A stretch of DNA of 64,000 nucleotides, from contig NZ_QVMK01000013.1 of NCBI RefSeq assembly GCF_010500995.1, positions 1 through 64,000 on the forward strand, in the 5' to 3' direction. The translations under genes were made by a program, and so were the position numbers. Below the pieces are notes generated by a model. The model did not search any database. It saw nothing but the letters and a program-made list of their open reading frames with translations, and was not told where the DNA came from. This stretch comes from Bacteroides sp. 224. GTDB taxonomy: Bacteria; Bacteroidota; Bacteroidia; Bacteroidales; Bacteroidaceae. This document shows positions 7,756 through 16,309 of this stretch, piece by piece (position 1 is the stretch's first letter; each line of letters opens with the position of its first letter).

Positions 7756-9102
7756 TTATTCCCCAAACCAATCAATCTTCTTAGAGAAGTACATCAGCAT
7801 GGCCAGTATCACAAACAGTCCTAAACTTCCTGCCAGCAATGCAAGCGTTTCCAACTGAGTTAATACATAAATATAAGCATATAATACACTCAATAATCCT
7901 ATCATTATAAGTGCCGGCTTTACTTTTTTCATAATTCCGCGGATGTACAACCCAATCAAGGTGATGGTTAAAACCGAAGAAATTAGGTAAGCCATACCAA
8001 AACTTGTTTGCTCTGATATAGAAATCAATAGAGTATAGAATAGACAAAGTGCCAAACCTATTAACAAATACTGTAAAGCATGAATACTCTTTTTATCCAT
8101 AATCTCTACAAAGAATATCACTATAAAGGTTAATAATATAATAAGTATAGCATATTTGGCTGTGCGGGTAGATTGCTGATATTGATCGACAGGCACTTTC
8201 AAGTTTACTCCAAACAGAGATTCTTCCACTTCTTCCACTGCATCATTGCTTATGAAAGCTTGTGAAAAGCTACGGTTAAGATTCAGAACTTGCCATTGAG
8301 CGGTAAAGCCTTCTTTGGTAATCTCGCGCTTCTCCGGCAGGAATCTTCCATCAAAGCTCGGAGTTCCCCAGTTACCTTTCATGGCAATTTTCGTTGTTTT
8401 GCCTAATGGAGCAAAGAACATTCCCTGAGAACCTTTCAGCTTTATTTCAATGGTATAAGGCACTACTTTATTTCTCAATTCTTCTATGTCGATCACCTTA
8501 TTAACACCCGAAGATGCTAACATCTTACCATTCAATCCCGGTTCAAAATTATAAACAGAATCGCCAAGTACAACTTTAATCTGCTCACTGATACCTCTCA
8601 TATCCGAAATGCCAAGACATAAGGTAGCATTTTCAAAGTTTATTTTATCAATGTTAATACCTTGCTTTTTAAGATCATTAGGGCTAAAGTTTCCTTTTAA
8701 AGTAAGTATTGACTGGTAAACATTCACCTCATAGATGCCTCTATTTAGTTTATCAGTAATAAGTTGTGCATCAATGCTCAGTTCTTCGGGAAGCAAGGTA
8801 AGGTTCTTTGCTCCTTTGGTAACTATTTGCTTGCCTTCAGAATCGCGCATGATACCATAATCAAAATTCAGATAAGGACCTACAATGGTTTGCTTGCCAC
8901 TCCATTTATCGCTTACCTCCCATACAGCTGTGGTTTCGGTGTCGTGTCTTTCGTTGATAAGCCCTCTGATCATGTTCATTGGAATCAACAATAGTAATAC
9001 CAAAAAGCCAATTGTTACCACCTTCAGTATTTTAGAAATACGTTGAAAAAAGCCTCGTTTCTTTTCTTCGTAAACGGGTGGGTAGTCATTTAATTCTTCC
9101 AT
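7756..9102 (-). CDS. creD: CreD-family inner membrane protein
   Basis: 448 residues, the normal length for CreD. There is one membrane helix near residues 28-48, a large periplasmic region (about 60-315), then five or six helices in the last 130 residues. In E. coli creD is the strongest target of the CreBC system and affects envelope integrity and colicin tolerance; the biochemical role is unknown. No creBC genes are nearby. Instead it follows a small winged-helix regulator and a membrane protein on the same strand, separated by a 30-bp inverted repeat that may limit readthrough. Confidence 0.9.
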   Translation of the reverse strand: MEELNDYPPVYEEKKRGFFQRISKILKVVTIGFLVLLLLIPMNMIRGLINERHDTETTAVWEVSDKWSGKQTIVGPYLNFDYGIMRDSEGKQIVTKGAKNLTLLPEELSIDAQLITDKLNRGIYEVNVYQSILTLKGNFSPNDLKKQGINIDKINFENATLCLGISDMRGISEQIKVVLGDSVYNFEPGLNGKMLASSGVNKVIDIEELRNKVVPYTIEIKLKGSQGMFFAPLGKTTKIAMKGNWGTPSFDGRFLPEKREITKEGFTAQWQVLNLNRSFSQAFISNDAVEEVEESLFGVNLKVPVDQYQQSTRTAKYAILIILLTFIVIFFVEIMDKKSIHALQYLLIGLALCLFYTLLISISEQTSFGMAYLISSVLTITLIGLYIRGIMKKVKPALIMIGLLSVLYAYIYVLTQLETLALLAGSLGLFVILAMLMYFSKKIDWFGE

Positions 9103-9118
9103 GTTTTATAATTTTAGT

Positions 9119-9232
9119 AGATAGTAGTTAGTAGTTAGAATATAGTAGTTAGGATTTATGAGGGTAGCAGTAATTATTTTATAGTGATTGCATAAGTATA
9201 TGCTACTATATTCTAACTACTGACTACTATTT
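9119..9232. repeat. 30-bp inverted repeat of TAGTAGTTAG type
   Basis: The arm 9119-9148 is the reverse complement of 9203-9232 with two mismatches, with 54 bp between. Both arms are built from TAGTAG/TAGTTAG words. The right arm reaches the stop codon of the winged-helix gene. In RNA it would form a long hairpin between that gene and creD. A related TAGTTAG-rich stretch lies at 62763-62813. Confidence 0.75.
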
Positions 9233-9531
9233 CAAAAATCCGATTTGAGAAACCGTTCCAGAGCAAGAAGGTGCTCATTGAATGCCTCCTTTCCTTTTTT
9301 GGTTGCCTTATAGGTTGTTTTGGGCTTGCGCCCAACAAATGTCTTCTTGCATGAGATGTATTTCAATTCTTCCAAAGCTTTTGCATGACTGGCCAGGTTC
9401 CCATCCGTCAGAGACAATTGCTCTTTGAGCATATTGAAATCTACATTTTCATTCACCATGAGAATAGCCATAATTCCAAGACGAACTTTATTCTCAAAGG
9501 CTCTGTTTATATGATGAAAATCCTCCAGCAT
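9232..9531 (-). CDS. Small winged-helix transcriptional regulator
   Basis: 99 residues, nearly all one winged helix of the ArsR/MarR-like type seen in short stand-alone regulators (PF13601 type). Visible parts are a helix-turn-helix in FNMLKEQLSLTDGNLASHAKALEELKY (residues about 34-60) and a wing with GRKPKTTYKATKKG. The start ATG overlaps the stop of the upstream membrane-protein gene by one base, so the two are translated together. It probably controls its own operon, perhaps including creD; no ligand site is evident. Confidence 0.8.
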   Translation of the reverse strand: MLEDFHHINRAFENKVRLGIMAILMVNENVDFNMLKEQLSLTDGNLASHAKALEELKYISCKKTFVGRKPKTTYKATKKGKEAFNEHLLALERFLKSDF

Positions 9532-10121
9532 TATCTATTCTTTTCATATAAAAAATAAAACAGAATACCATATATAATATGGAATACTCCAAAGCCAAGT
9601 GTCCAGAATAACAGTCCATATCCTTCAAAGAAGGCATCGAGAATACCAAGAAACAGAAAAGCGTACCCAAGCCAAGCCACATTAGAGAAAGTGTACTTCG
9701 ACACATTGACCAGTGAAAGACCATAGAACAAAAGCATTACACTTGAAGTTAAGCCATAATGCTGATGATATAATAAGGCTAAACAGAACAGCCCTCCTGT
9801 CAAAAGAGGAATAGAGAAATTCCATACAATTCGATAAGTAAGCTTATTAAACAACTTTTGATTAGATCTCTTCGATTTGTAATAAGACACAAGAAAAGCG
9901 GTAACTACCGACACTGTTAATACAACTAAGGCTATCAATACAACGTCGTACAAACGAGTTGTTGCCAAAACATTCATGGAGGAGTAAGCCACCCATGCTC
10001 CTATTAACGAATAAAGTCCGACGAGTATCCCTGTCAGCCCACTTAATGAGACAAATTTAGAAGAGCGTTCCATCAACTCTTTAATCTCGTTTACTGATTG
10101 TATTGCTTTTATTTTATCCAT
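9531..10121 (-). CDS. Multi-pass membrane protein of unknown function
   Basis: 196 residues with about five or six membrane helices (about 22-45, 60-82, 98-117, 122-140, 145-165, 170-190) and a short cytoplasmic N-terminus. I do not recognise the family by name. Membrane proteins of this size are common in front of small PF13601-like regulators in Bacteroidetes, and the one-base overlap with the regulator supports a functional pair, for example a membrane sensor or a regulated target. A good promoter lies just upstream. Confidence 0.7.
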   Translation of the reverse strand: MDKIKAIQSVNEIKELMERSSKFVSLSGLTGILVGLYSLIGAWVAYSSMNVLATTRLYDVVLIALVVLTVSVVTAFLVSYYKSKRSNQKLFNKLTYRIVWNFSIPLLTGGLFCLALLYHQHYGLTSSVMLLFYGLSLVNVSKYTFSNVAWLGYAFLFLGILDAFFEGYGLLFWTLGFGVFHIIYGILFYFLYEKNR

Positions 10122-10141
10122 ATAAAAAGTACTTTGTACCG

Positions 10142-10171
10142 CAAAGTTAAATATAGAAATGATAATACAAA
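10142..10171 (-). promoter_or_regulatory. Promoter of the membrane protein-regulator operon
   Basis: On the minus strand TTTG (10171-10168) is followed after 18 bases by TAACTTTG (10149-10142), a match to TTTG / TAnnTTTG. It lies 20 bp before the start codon. Confidence 0.6.
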
Positions 10172-10225
10172 GAAGACAGAAGGAGATTTAACAGATTTTA
10201 AAAGATAAAGAAAGAAGAGGGAATT

Positions 10226-10261
10226 AAAAAAGCTGTTTCAACGAGTGGGTTGAAACAGCTT
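10226..10261 (-). terminator. Terminator of the tubulin-like operon
   Basis: A perfect 13-bp stem (10249-10261 with 10230-10242) has a 6-base loop. Read on the minus strand it is followed by a T run from the A stretch at 10226-10230. It lies 45 bp after the last gene of the operon. Confidence 0.85.
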
Positions 10262-10305
10262 ATAAGTTTTAAGAAGTATTTTTAGACTATAAAACGAGGA
10301 TTGGA

Positions 10306-11055
10306 TTAAGACTGCTTAGGAATCTCTATTTTATCTATATCTATTTCGTCGATATTGATACCACCTTCTTCCGGAGTACCCAAGTCTATATCCGAGATAT
10401 CTACATACTCACTATAATCCTTTCCTTCTTCTCTTTCCTCAGTAAGCACGATGGCGGTATCTGTAGATTGTCCAAGTTGGCTTTTCTTCAATGCTTTGAT
10501 ATCGGCTCCTTGCTTTTTAGACTTTTCTATAATTGTTTTTACTTCACGAAAAGCCATTGAAATTATATTTACTCCGCCCTTGAGACATTTTCCATACTTC
10601 AAAGCTAACAGAGGGTTAGACACCAAGTCTGTAGCCGCCGATGCATTGAGTAATGTGATGATCGATACATCCGTTAGGATGCCTACACCTGTAGTGGCCA
10701 TTTCCACACACTGCATAAAAGAACCGGAGAAGTTACGTTCTTTTCCATCTTTATCGCGTATTTTCATCACCTTAAATAGCTCTCCTGTAGCCGGATCTTG
10801 TGCTTTTATGGTGTCAATCTGAAAGAAAGTGATCGAATCACGGTAGGTAGTTATTCTCTCCCAAATGGTGTCGCAGGTCAGGATATACTCATCCAAATCC
10901 TCAAGACCGCTCAACTCATCCGGACGAATGTTTGACCAGTTAAATTCTTTCTTTTCCTTTTTCTCTTTCTTGCTTTTCTGAGCATGTGCAGGTATGGCTG
11001 CAAACCCTATACCTAATAGAGTAAACAGCATCATTTTCAAGACTAAGTTCTTCAT
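10306..11055 (-). CDS. Secreted protein of unknown function (operon gene 9)
   Basis: 249 residues, not recognised. A signal peptide ends AHA before Gln26. It is followed by a very basic patch (KSKKEKKEKKE) and a body with two Cys-containing segments (ILTCDTIWE and FMQCVEMATTG). A glycine/alanine-rich segment near 115-140 could be a weak membrane-associated helix. The C-terminal 35 residues are highly acidic, with repeated Ile-Asp pairs (DISDIDL, IDEIDIDKIEI). It is the last gene of the tubulin-like operon, 23 bp after the previous one and 45 bp before the terminator. By location it is a periplasmic or outer-membrane-facing part of that system; nothing shows an enzyme. Confidence 0.65.
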   Translation of the reverse strand: MKNLVLKMMLFTLLGIGFAAIPAHAQKSKKEKKEKKEFNWSNIRPDELSGLEDLDEYILTCDTIWERITTYRDSITFFQIDTIKAQDPATGELFKVMKIRDKDGKERNFSGSFMQCVEMATTGVGILTDVSIITLLNASAATDLVSNPLLALKYGKCLKGGVNIISMAFREVKTIIEKSKKQGADIKALKKSQLGQSTDTAIVLTEEREEGKDYSEYVDISDIDLGTPEEGGINIDEIDIDKIEIPKQS

Positions 11056-11078
11056 TTTGTTTTAGTTTTTTATATTAA

Positions 11079-12482
11079 TCATCGTTGTATATTGATTCGT
11101 TTGGGAGCAATCAGCACTTTCAATCCTCCAGTATATTTCTGGTCAGTAGGCATATATTCGAAACCATATACACTTGATTTGAATCCTTCGCTGGTGGTAA
11201 AGCAAATCTTATAAATAATCTCATTGGTGTTGTGAGGAACGGATACACTGAAATGTCCTTGCTCATCACTTTGTCCTAAGAGTTTCTCTTGTCCTTTGAT
11301 TACTTTTCCGGCAGCAGGAACTTTAATGCCTCCTACAGTTTTTGTATCTCGCTCATGGGCTTGCAACACAATAAATGCATTGGCCAAAGGAAGGTGCTTA
11401 TTATTGACATCCATCCGTGTTTTGTCGCAAATGATTCCTTCTACAGTACGTGGCGCTATGGCTTGAAAGGCATCATACTTGCGATTGTATTCTAAACAAT
11501 AAACGTCAGATGGGTTGCTTTTTAAAATAACCCTCCTGCACTTATGTGCTTCTTCGTGGTGCTTACGTGCATCTTGCCACTCACCTTGTGCCTGAAAGGT
11601 TTCGGCTTTGGTGTATTCTTGTTGTGCTTTTATAAGTACTTTAGCTAAATATTCGAGTTCTGCCTTTTTTTTCTCATCGGCAGTAGGGTCTTTGGGTTTA
11701 TCGTCGCAAAGATCTCCTTCCAGTAGATTCTTATAGATATGGTAAGCACCTAAATAGTTGCCCTTCAATGTGTAATTCTGCGCTTGAGATACTTGATCTA
11801 AATAGCACGACTCTTTAATAACCAATACTGCGAGTTCTATCCCTACTTTAGGGCCTAAGCCTTCTACTTTATAATCTATAGGCCTATTCATGCCCGGCAC
11901 AGATAATTGTACTATTCGTTCCAGTGCCCGGTCTTCGGGATTGCTTAAATCGTATATGACTTCATAAGTAAAAGTACCTACTTCATTTTTAACAGGTCCT
12001 TTTACCGGTTCGCCATGATTTCCTTTCACTTTCAGCTTTTCATCCTTACAAGAGATGATTACTTTGGCTGTATTTTCAATAGGAACTACTGTTAGCGATT
12101 CGTCCTTATCTACTCTTATTTGCACAGAGGAATTATCTACATCTACCAAGTACTCCATCCAGTTTCCTTCTTCCAGAAAAACGGCTACATCTCTTTTTGC
12201 CGTACTTCCTTTCAGAGAAATATTAAAGCCGAATTTGTTGGCATCGCGTGTGTCGCAAATGCAGGTGTAAATATATTTACCATCTTTCTTCACAGGTGCT
12301 TCAATCTTTTCACCATTGTTTTCATCTATTATTAATGCCGGAGAGTTAGAAATAAAATCTACACGGGCTTTGTATTTGCTGCCTTTGTAAACTTCTTCTT
12401 GCTTACCTACGGTTACATTCATATTCTGAGCAAATAGAGAAAAGGCACCGAAAAGGAAAAAGACTGCTATAATTCGTTTCAT
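11079..12482 (-). CDS. Secreted TPR-like/Ig-like protein (operon gene 8)
   Basis: 467 residues, not recognised as a known family. A signal peptide (ends FA before QNMNVTVG) is followed by about 190 residues of beta-rich sequence. A helical stretch at about 225-330 contains TPR-like patterns (YTLKGNYLGAYHIYKNLLEG; QAQGEWQDARKHHEEAH). The C-terminal 130 residues look like a carboxypeptidase-regulatory or Ig-like fold (LPLANAFIVLQAHE, then GQSDEQGHFSVSVP). This layout suits an envelope scaffold. It lies 37 bp after operon gene 7. The domain calls come from pattern reading only. Confidence 0.65.
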   Translation of the reverse strand: MKRIIAVFFLFGAFSLFAQNMNVTVGKQEEVYKGSKYKARVDFISNSPALIIDENNGEKIEAPVKKDGKYIYTCICDTRDANKFGFNISLKGSTAKRDVAVFLEEGNWMEYLVDVDNSSVQIRVDKDESLTVVPIENTAKVIISCKDEKLKVKGNHGEPVKGPVKNEVGTFTYEVIYDLSNPEDRALERIVQLSVPGMNRPIDYKVEGLGPKVGIELAVLVIKESCYLDQVSQAQNYTLKGNYLGAYHIYKNLLEGDLCDDKPKDPTADEKKKAELEYLAKVLIKAQQEYTKAETFQAQGEWQDARKHHEEAHKCRRVILKSNPSDVYCLEYNRKYDAFQAIAPRTVEGIICDKTRMDVNNKHLPLANAFIVLQAHERDTKTVGGIKVPAAGKVIKGQEKLLGQSDEQGHFSVSVPHNTNEIIYKICFTTSEGFKSSVYGFEYMPTDQKYTGGLKVLIAPKRINIQR

Positions 12483-12519
12483 ATTTTGTTGCTTCTAATA
12501 TCTTTTATCTATTATTGGT

Positions 12520-13533
12520 TTACTTGTTTATCTTGAAGTCTCCCAACTCAAACACTTTCTCTTTAGGTGTTTCATTATATGGTTGCCATGTACGTACATG
12601 AATCATTGGAGGTTTGGTTTCATCCTTTTCATCAAACTCCCACATCAGGAACAAATATCCTTTGTCGCTATATGAACCGGAATTCCAATGCTGAACAAGT
12701 TTCACCCCATAAACATTCTTATTAGAACGATGAGAGTTTACTTTAATATTTTCAAACACCACATTGATACGTGCATTATTCTTAAACACATTGGCAAGGC
12801 GACTCAAATATTGCTTTTTAGTTTGTGTAATCAGCTCCACATTGCCTCCCGGCATAGCAACTGCACCTTCCTGCGTTTTTCTCTGCACCACTCTACCGGT
12901 GATAATAAGAGCATCATCGCTGAATATATCTTGCAGAAAGTTCAAGTCTTTCTTATTATAAGCCGTACGGAATTGCTCTACGAAATCCAAAATAATTGTT
13001 CGCTTACGCAAGTCTGTCACCTCTCTATCCGAAGCCATCAGGTCTTTATACTCGTCAGATCTGATTCCAAAGAATAAACTTTCTATCTGTCCTTTGGCAT
13101 CAAAATTAAGAACGATGGTTTGAAAGCGGTCGGCATCAAACTTCTCTCCCGAACGCGGTTCCATAATCATGGGGATATTACGAACCTGATAACCACCAGT
13201 CAGTTTGCTTGTACAGTTTTCTACCACTTCTATTTCATCACAACGAAAAGGGCATATCTCCCACAGTGTAAAGATAGACGAAGCTGCTTCCGGCGCAATA
13301 TCAATACCGGCAAGAGAGAGATTTCTTTTTTCTCCCTGTGCATTATTAAATTCGGTAATCAGTTTTCCCGCATTCTGTTCCAAAGTCTTTTTCATACCTG
13401 CAGAGGCATAAAGCAATTCAAAGGATGTTTTATATTGAGCTTTTACCGATACACTTACCAATAATCCCAAAACCAGTATAATACAATTCTTAATACTCAT
13501 GAAACGATTTACTTTCATATCTTCTTTATTCAT
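12520..13533 (-). CDS. Secreted protein with NTF2/SnoaL-like middle (operon gene 7)
   Basis: 337 residues. The first ATG overlaps the upstream gene by 8 bp; a start at 13518 (MKVNRF) or 13500 (MSIKN) gives a more usual signal peptide, which ends VKA before QYKTSF. Residues about 185-310 have an NTF2-like look: FRTAYNKKDLNFLQDIFSDDALIITG and later KVNSHRSN...VKLVQHWNSG. That fold usually forms a small cone-shaped binding or scaffold domain. The N-terminal half is not recognised. It belongs to the tubulin-like operon and should act outside the inner membrane. Confidence 0.65.
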   Translation of the reverse strand: MNKEDMKVNRFMSIKNCIILVLGLLVSVSVKAQYKTSFELLYASAGMKKTLEQNAGKLITEFNNAQGEKRNLSLAGIDIAPEAASSIFTLWEICPFRCDEIEVVENCTSKLTGGYQVRNIPMIMEPRSGEKFDADRFQTIVLNFDAKGQIESLFFGIRSDEYKDLMASDREVTDLRKRTIILDFVEQFRTAYNKKDLNFLQDIFSDDALIITGRVVQRKTQEGAVAMPGGNVELITQTKKQYLSRLANVFKNNARINVVFENIKVNSHRSNKNVYGVKLVQHWNSGSYSDKGYLFLMWEFDEKDETKPPMIHVRTWQPYNETPKEKVFELGDFKINK

Positions 13534-14293
13534 AAATTAAAAACCACACTTTCTTACTTCTACCATAAAGATTCATGTTATCCATATTTCCTGTCAGGAA
13601 GTTTTTCCTTTTACCCATTCCTTTATCCAGAATGGCTTCGATGCCCTGATCCGAATAAACCAAAATATACCAGGTAGGATTCATTTCAGCACCGACATTG
13701 CCATACATTATTTTATGCTCAGCTTTTAGCTCCTGCATACATTTCTGCACATCGGCTACAGTTTTTTTAGATACAATTGTTCTTAGAACAGGTGAAGCTA
13801 TTTCATTTAGGTTCACTTCGTTTTCTATTTTAACTATTTCTTCTTCAATCACAAGATCTTCTAAAGAAGAATCCGGCACAATCACTTTTGCTTCGTCAGA
13901 CTTAGTAACCGCCACAGCAACCGGATTGTCTACTGCCATCACTGTGCCACCCGACATTATATTATCTTTATGAACATACAAAAACACTCTTTCCATAGTC
14001 CCTCTTTTCAGTGCTACTTTAGAAGAGTTCTTCTTTACGGCATTCAGCAATATGGTTTCTGCATCCTGTAGCGATTCTTTTTCGGTAATCAAACGCATGA
14101 TTTCTGTGCGTAGGCTACTTTCTGCACTTTCCAAAGCTTCCTGCTCGGTGGCCGCCATACCTTCGCCATAGATATAATTTTTGTTCTTCTTTATCGAATT
14201 TATTTTGGTTTTCTCTTCCAGATAATCTACCTGCGCAAAAATCATCGTAGGAATAACCATCAGTAAACATGCTATAATATGTTTCATATTCAT
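13526..14293 (-). CDS. Secreted LPP20-like protein (operon gene 6)
   Basis: 255 residues. The signal peptide ends FA before QVDYLEE (start at 14293 or two codons later at 14287). Residues about 40-75 read YIYGEGMAATEQEALESAES and then LRTEIMRLI, the glycine-start then Ala-rich helix typical of the LPP20 family of envelope proteins. There is no lipobox, so it is probably periplasmic. The C-terminal 70 residues read as a small alpha/beta domain ending WFLIYE. It lies 6 bp after gene 5 and overlaps gene 7. The LPP20 resemblance is moderate; the function in this operon is unknown. Confidence 0.6.
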   Translation of the reverse strand: MNMKHIIACLLMVIPTMIFAQVDYLEEKTKINSIKKNKNYIYGEGMAATEQEALESAESSLRTEIMRLITEKESLQDAETILLNAVKKNSSKVALKRGTMERVFLYVHKDNIMSGGTVMAVDNPVAVAVTKSDEAKVIVPDSSLEDLVIEEEIVKIENEVNLNEIASPVLRTIVSKKTVADVQKCMQELKAEHKIMYGNVGAEMNPTWYILVYSDQGIEAILDKGMGKRKNFLTGNMDNMNLYGRSKKVWFLIYE

Positions 14294-14299
14294 TGTTTT

Positions 14300-15457
14300 T
14301 TATTTATTTGGTGCAAGAATATTCTTTTGGGAAGTCGTTATATCTTCATACAAATCTCCAATATTATTTATTGGAATATATGGGTAGAAATCTGCCGTAA
14401 TTACAATATCTCCTTTCTTAAAAGCTTCTTTGGGAAACTTGAAGTATAAAAGATGTTTATACATTAAATCTCTATTTATATAGAACACCGTGCCCTTATA
14501 CTCCTTATTTGTTTCTTCTTCCATCCCCAGATAACCGGTACATTTTTGTTCTTTCAGATAAGCACACAGATTCTTCAATGGAAGTTTCACTACCTGATTC
14601 ATCTGATAGTATCCTTTGATAGTTAATGAAATGGCGTTGTTCCAATCCATCTCATCGGCATGAAGAAAGAGATTTAACAATGATTCCACCCCCATTCTTT
14701 CATTAAATACATACTCAAATGTACCTCCCCTTTGGCGGATATACTTTCCATTTCTTACCTGAGGAATCATATATGTATCGACAATCTCTTCAAATACCTT
14801 TCTCTCGGGGATATACTTAAAGTAAAGTGAATCTAATTTTCCGGAATGTTCGGTAAAACGATAATTCAACACATCCTGACAAAAAGCTTGAGCCGTTTCT
14901 TTTTTGTCTTTCCCTAATATCAAGTCATATTGTTTAGGAAAGCGAACTTCGAAAGAGGTGTTTCCGTTATCTATTGTCCATCGTGCTGTAAAATGAGTAT
15001 CGTTTCCAATCAGCGTAAAAGGAGTTCCCGGCTGTATCGTTTGCAACACTAATGAAACAGAACGACTTGTTTGAAACAAATCTCTACCATTCAATTTTAG
15101 TTCTACAAAATCTTCACGCATCAAGTACTTTTGCTCAGTTTGATTCTTCTTCAATAATAAACTTAGCAAATAGCGTTCTATAAATATATACACAGGAGGA
15201 GCAACCTTTCTATCCAACCCCGGATGAAACAAGGTTACTCCCATTTCGCTGAGCACCCCATCTGTAACAACCACTCTCATCGACTTGCCCGGACATATTG
15301 CTCCCAAAGCAATCTCTCCACTTTTCGCTATAGTGATTTTCCGTTCCTGAGCATCCTTATACATACGTTTCATTACTTCCGTTTCAGCCTTCGGCTGGGC
15401 AGAAAGTGCTTGGAAGCAGAAAAGCATTATGAGAGTTATAACAGATGTAAGCCTCAT
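14300..15457 (-). CDS. Secreted protein of unknown function (operon gene 5)
   Basis: 385 residues, not recognised. The signal peptide ends LSA before QPKAETE. The rest is a mixed alpha/beta secreted protein without membrane helices, lipobox, Cys pairs or a visible catalytic motif. It contains a short repeat-like pair of beta segments around FTLIGNDTHFTARWTIDNG and VEFRFPKQYDLI-like sequence. It lies 12 bp downstream of the zinc-ribbon protein and 6 bp upstream of the LPP20-like gene, so it is almost surely part of the same transcript and of the envelope side of the system. Confidence 0.6.
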   Translation of the reverse strand: MRLTSVITLIMLFCFQALSAQPKAETEVMKRMYKDAQERKITIAKSGEIALGAICPGKSMRVVVTDGVLSEMGVTLFHPGLDRKVAPPVYIFIERYLLSLLLKKNQTEQKYLMREDFVELKLNGRDLFQTSRSVSLVLQTIQPGTPFTLIGNDTHFTARWTIDNGNTSFEVRFPKQYDLILGKDKKETAQAFCQDVLNYRFTEHSGKLDSLYFKYIPERKVFEEIVDTYMIPQVRNGKYIRQRGGTFEYVFNERMGVESLLNLFLHADEMDWNNAISLTIKGYYQMNQVVKLPLKNLCAYLKEQKCTGYLGMEEETNKEYKGTVFYINRDLMYKHLLYFKFPKEAFKKGDIVITADFYPYIPINNIGDLYEDITTSQKNILAPNK

Positions 15458-15469
15458 TTTCTTTCGTTT

Positions 15470-16300
15470 TTATTCAGGTGTGCCTAATTCTCCGGTTAAC
15501 ACAGCACCTTTTTGGGTGTTATCTTTGTCAAACCATTTACCATTGGTCAGGTTGTCGTCTTTGAAAGTTCCGGATACCACATCCCCTGATTCAGCCATTC
15601 TTTCTTGTTTATCGTATTGGCTCAATCGGTATGCTTTATAGAACTTCAAGCTTCCTGTACCATTTGCTTTGTTATTCTTTATTTCTCCGGTGTATTTTCC
15701 GTAGTGATAGCTGATGGTGCCAGTACCGGTGCCGGTGGCGGCATCGCCGGTTTCGATTCTTACAAGGGGGTCAGAGTCGCCACCACCTTTTCCTTCCACT
15801 ACATACACACATGAAGCGCTAAGTGATTCGTTTTCCAAAGCCTTTACAGTAATGGTAGCCTCACCTTCTTTCAGTAAAGTAACAGTACCATTTTCCACTG
15901 TTGCAACAGCTTCATTGTTGGAAGTCCAAATATATGTTGCTTCTGCATTAGCAGGGGTTTTAGTGACTTGCAAGGTTTCTACAGCACCCACTTCAAGAGT
16001 AGTAGAAGATTGATTAAGGGCTATAGACTCTAATGTTGTAGGTTCCTCTTTGTCGCCTCCTGCAACCATAGTATACGCAAAATAGCCTCCGCCAGCAAGA
16101 ACTATCAAGGCTACCACTGCTATTATAATCTTTTTCATAGGACTACCCGTATTAGGATCATCCTTGCTATTACGTTTTTTACCTTCGCCCAAAGGCTGAT
16201 GACACAGTGGACACTCAAAATCTCCTCCGGGTTCTACCTCTATTTCCTTTTTATAATTGTCGCAGTCAAGATTCCTGCAAATACCTGTTTTCTTTGCCAT
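15470..16300 (-). CDS. Zinc-ribbon, membrane helix, Ig-like and MORN-like protein (operon gene 4)
   Basis: 276 residues with an unusual layout. An N-terminal zinc ribbon uses Cys8, Cys13, Cys30 and Cys33 (CRNLDC, then CPLC). A single membrane helix at about 56-75 follows a basic stretch, so the ribbon should be cytoplasmic and the rest periplasmic. Next is a bacterial Ig-like (Big_2) domain at about 85-170 with NEAVATVENGTVTLLKEGEATITV. The last 80 residues hold two MORN-like repeats (YGKYTGEIKNNKANGTGSL; GTFKDDNLTNGKWF). It lies 9 bp after the canonical tubulin-like gene and is the best candidate for connecting that protein to the envelope. Confidence 0.75.
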   Translation of the reverse strand: MAKKTGICRNLDCDNYKKEIEVEPGGDFECPLCHQPLGEGKKRNSKDDPNTGSPMKKIIIAVVALIVLAGGGYFAYTMVAGGDKEEPTTLESIALNQSSTTLEVGAVETLQVTKTPANAEATYIWTSNNEAVATVENGTVTLLKEGEATITVKALENESLSASCVYVVEGKGGGDSDPLVRIETGDAATGTGTGTISYHYGKYTGEIKNNKANGTGSLKFYKAYRLSQYDKQERMAESGDVVSGTFKDDNLTNGKWFDKDNTQKGAVLTGELGTPE

Positions 16301-16309
16301 AAAACTATT

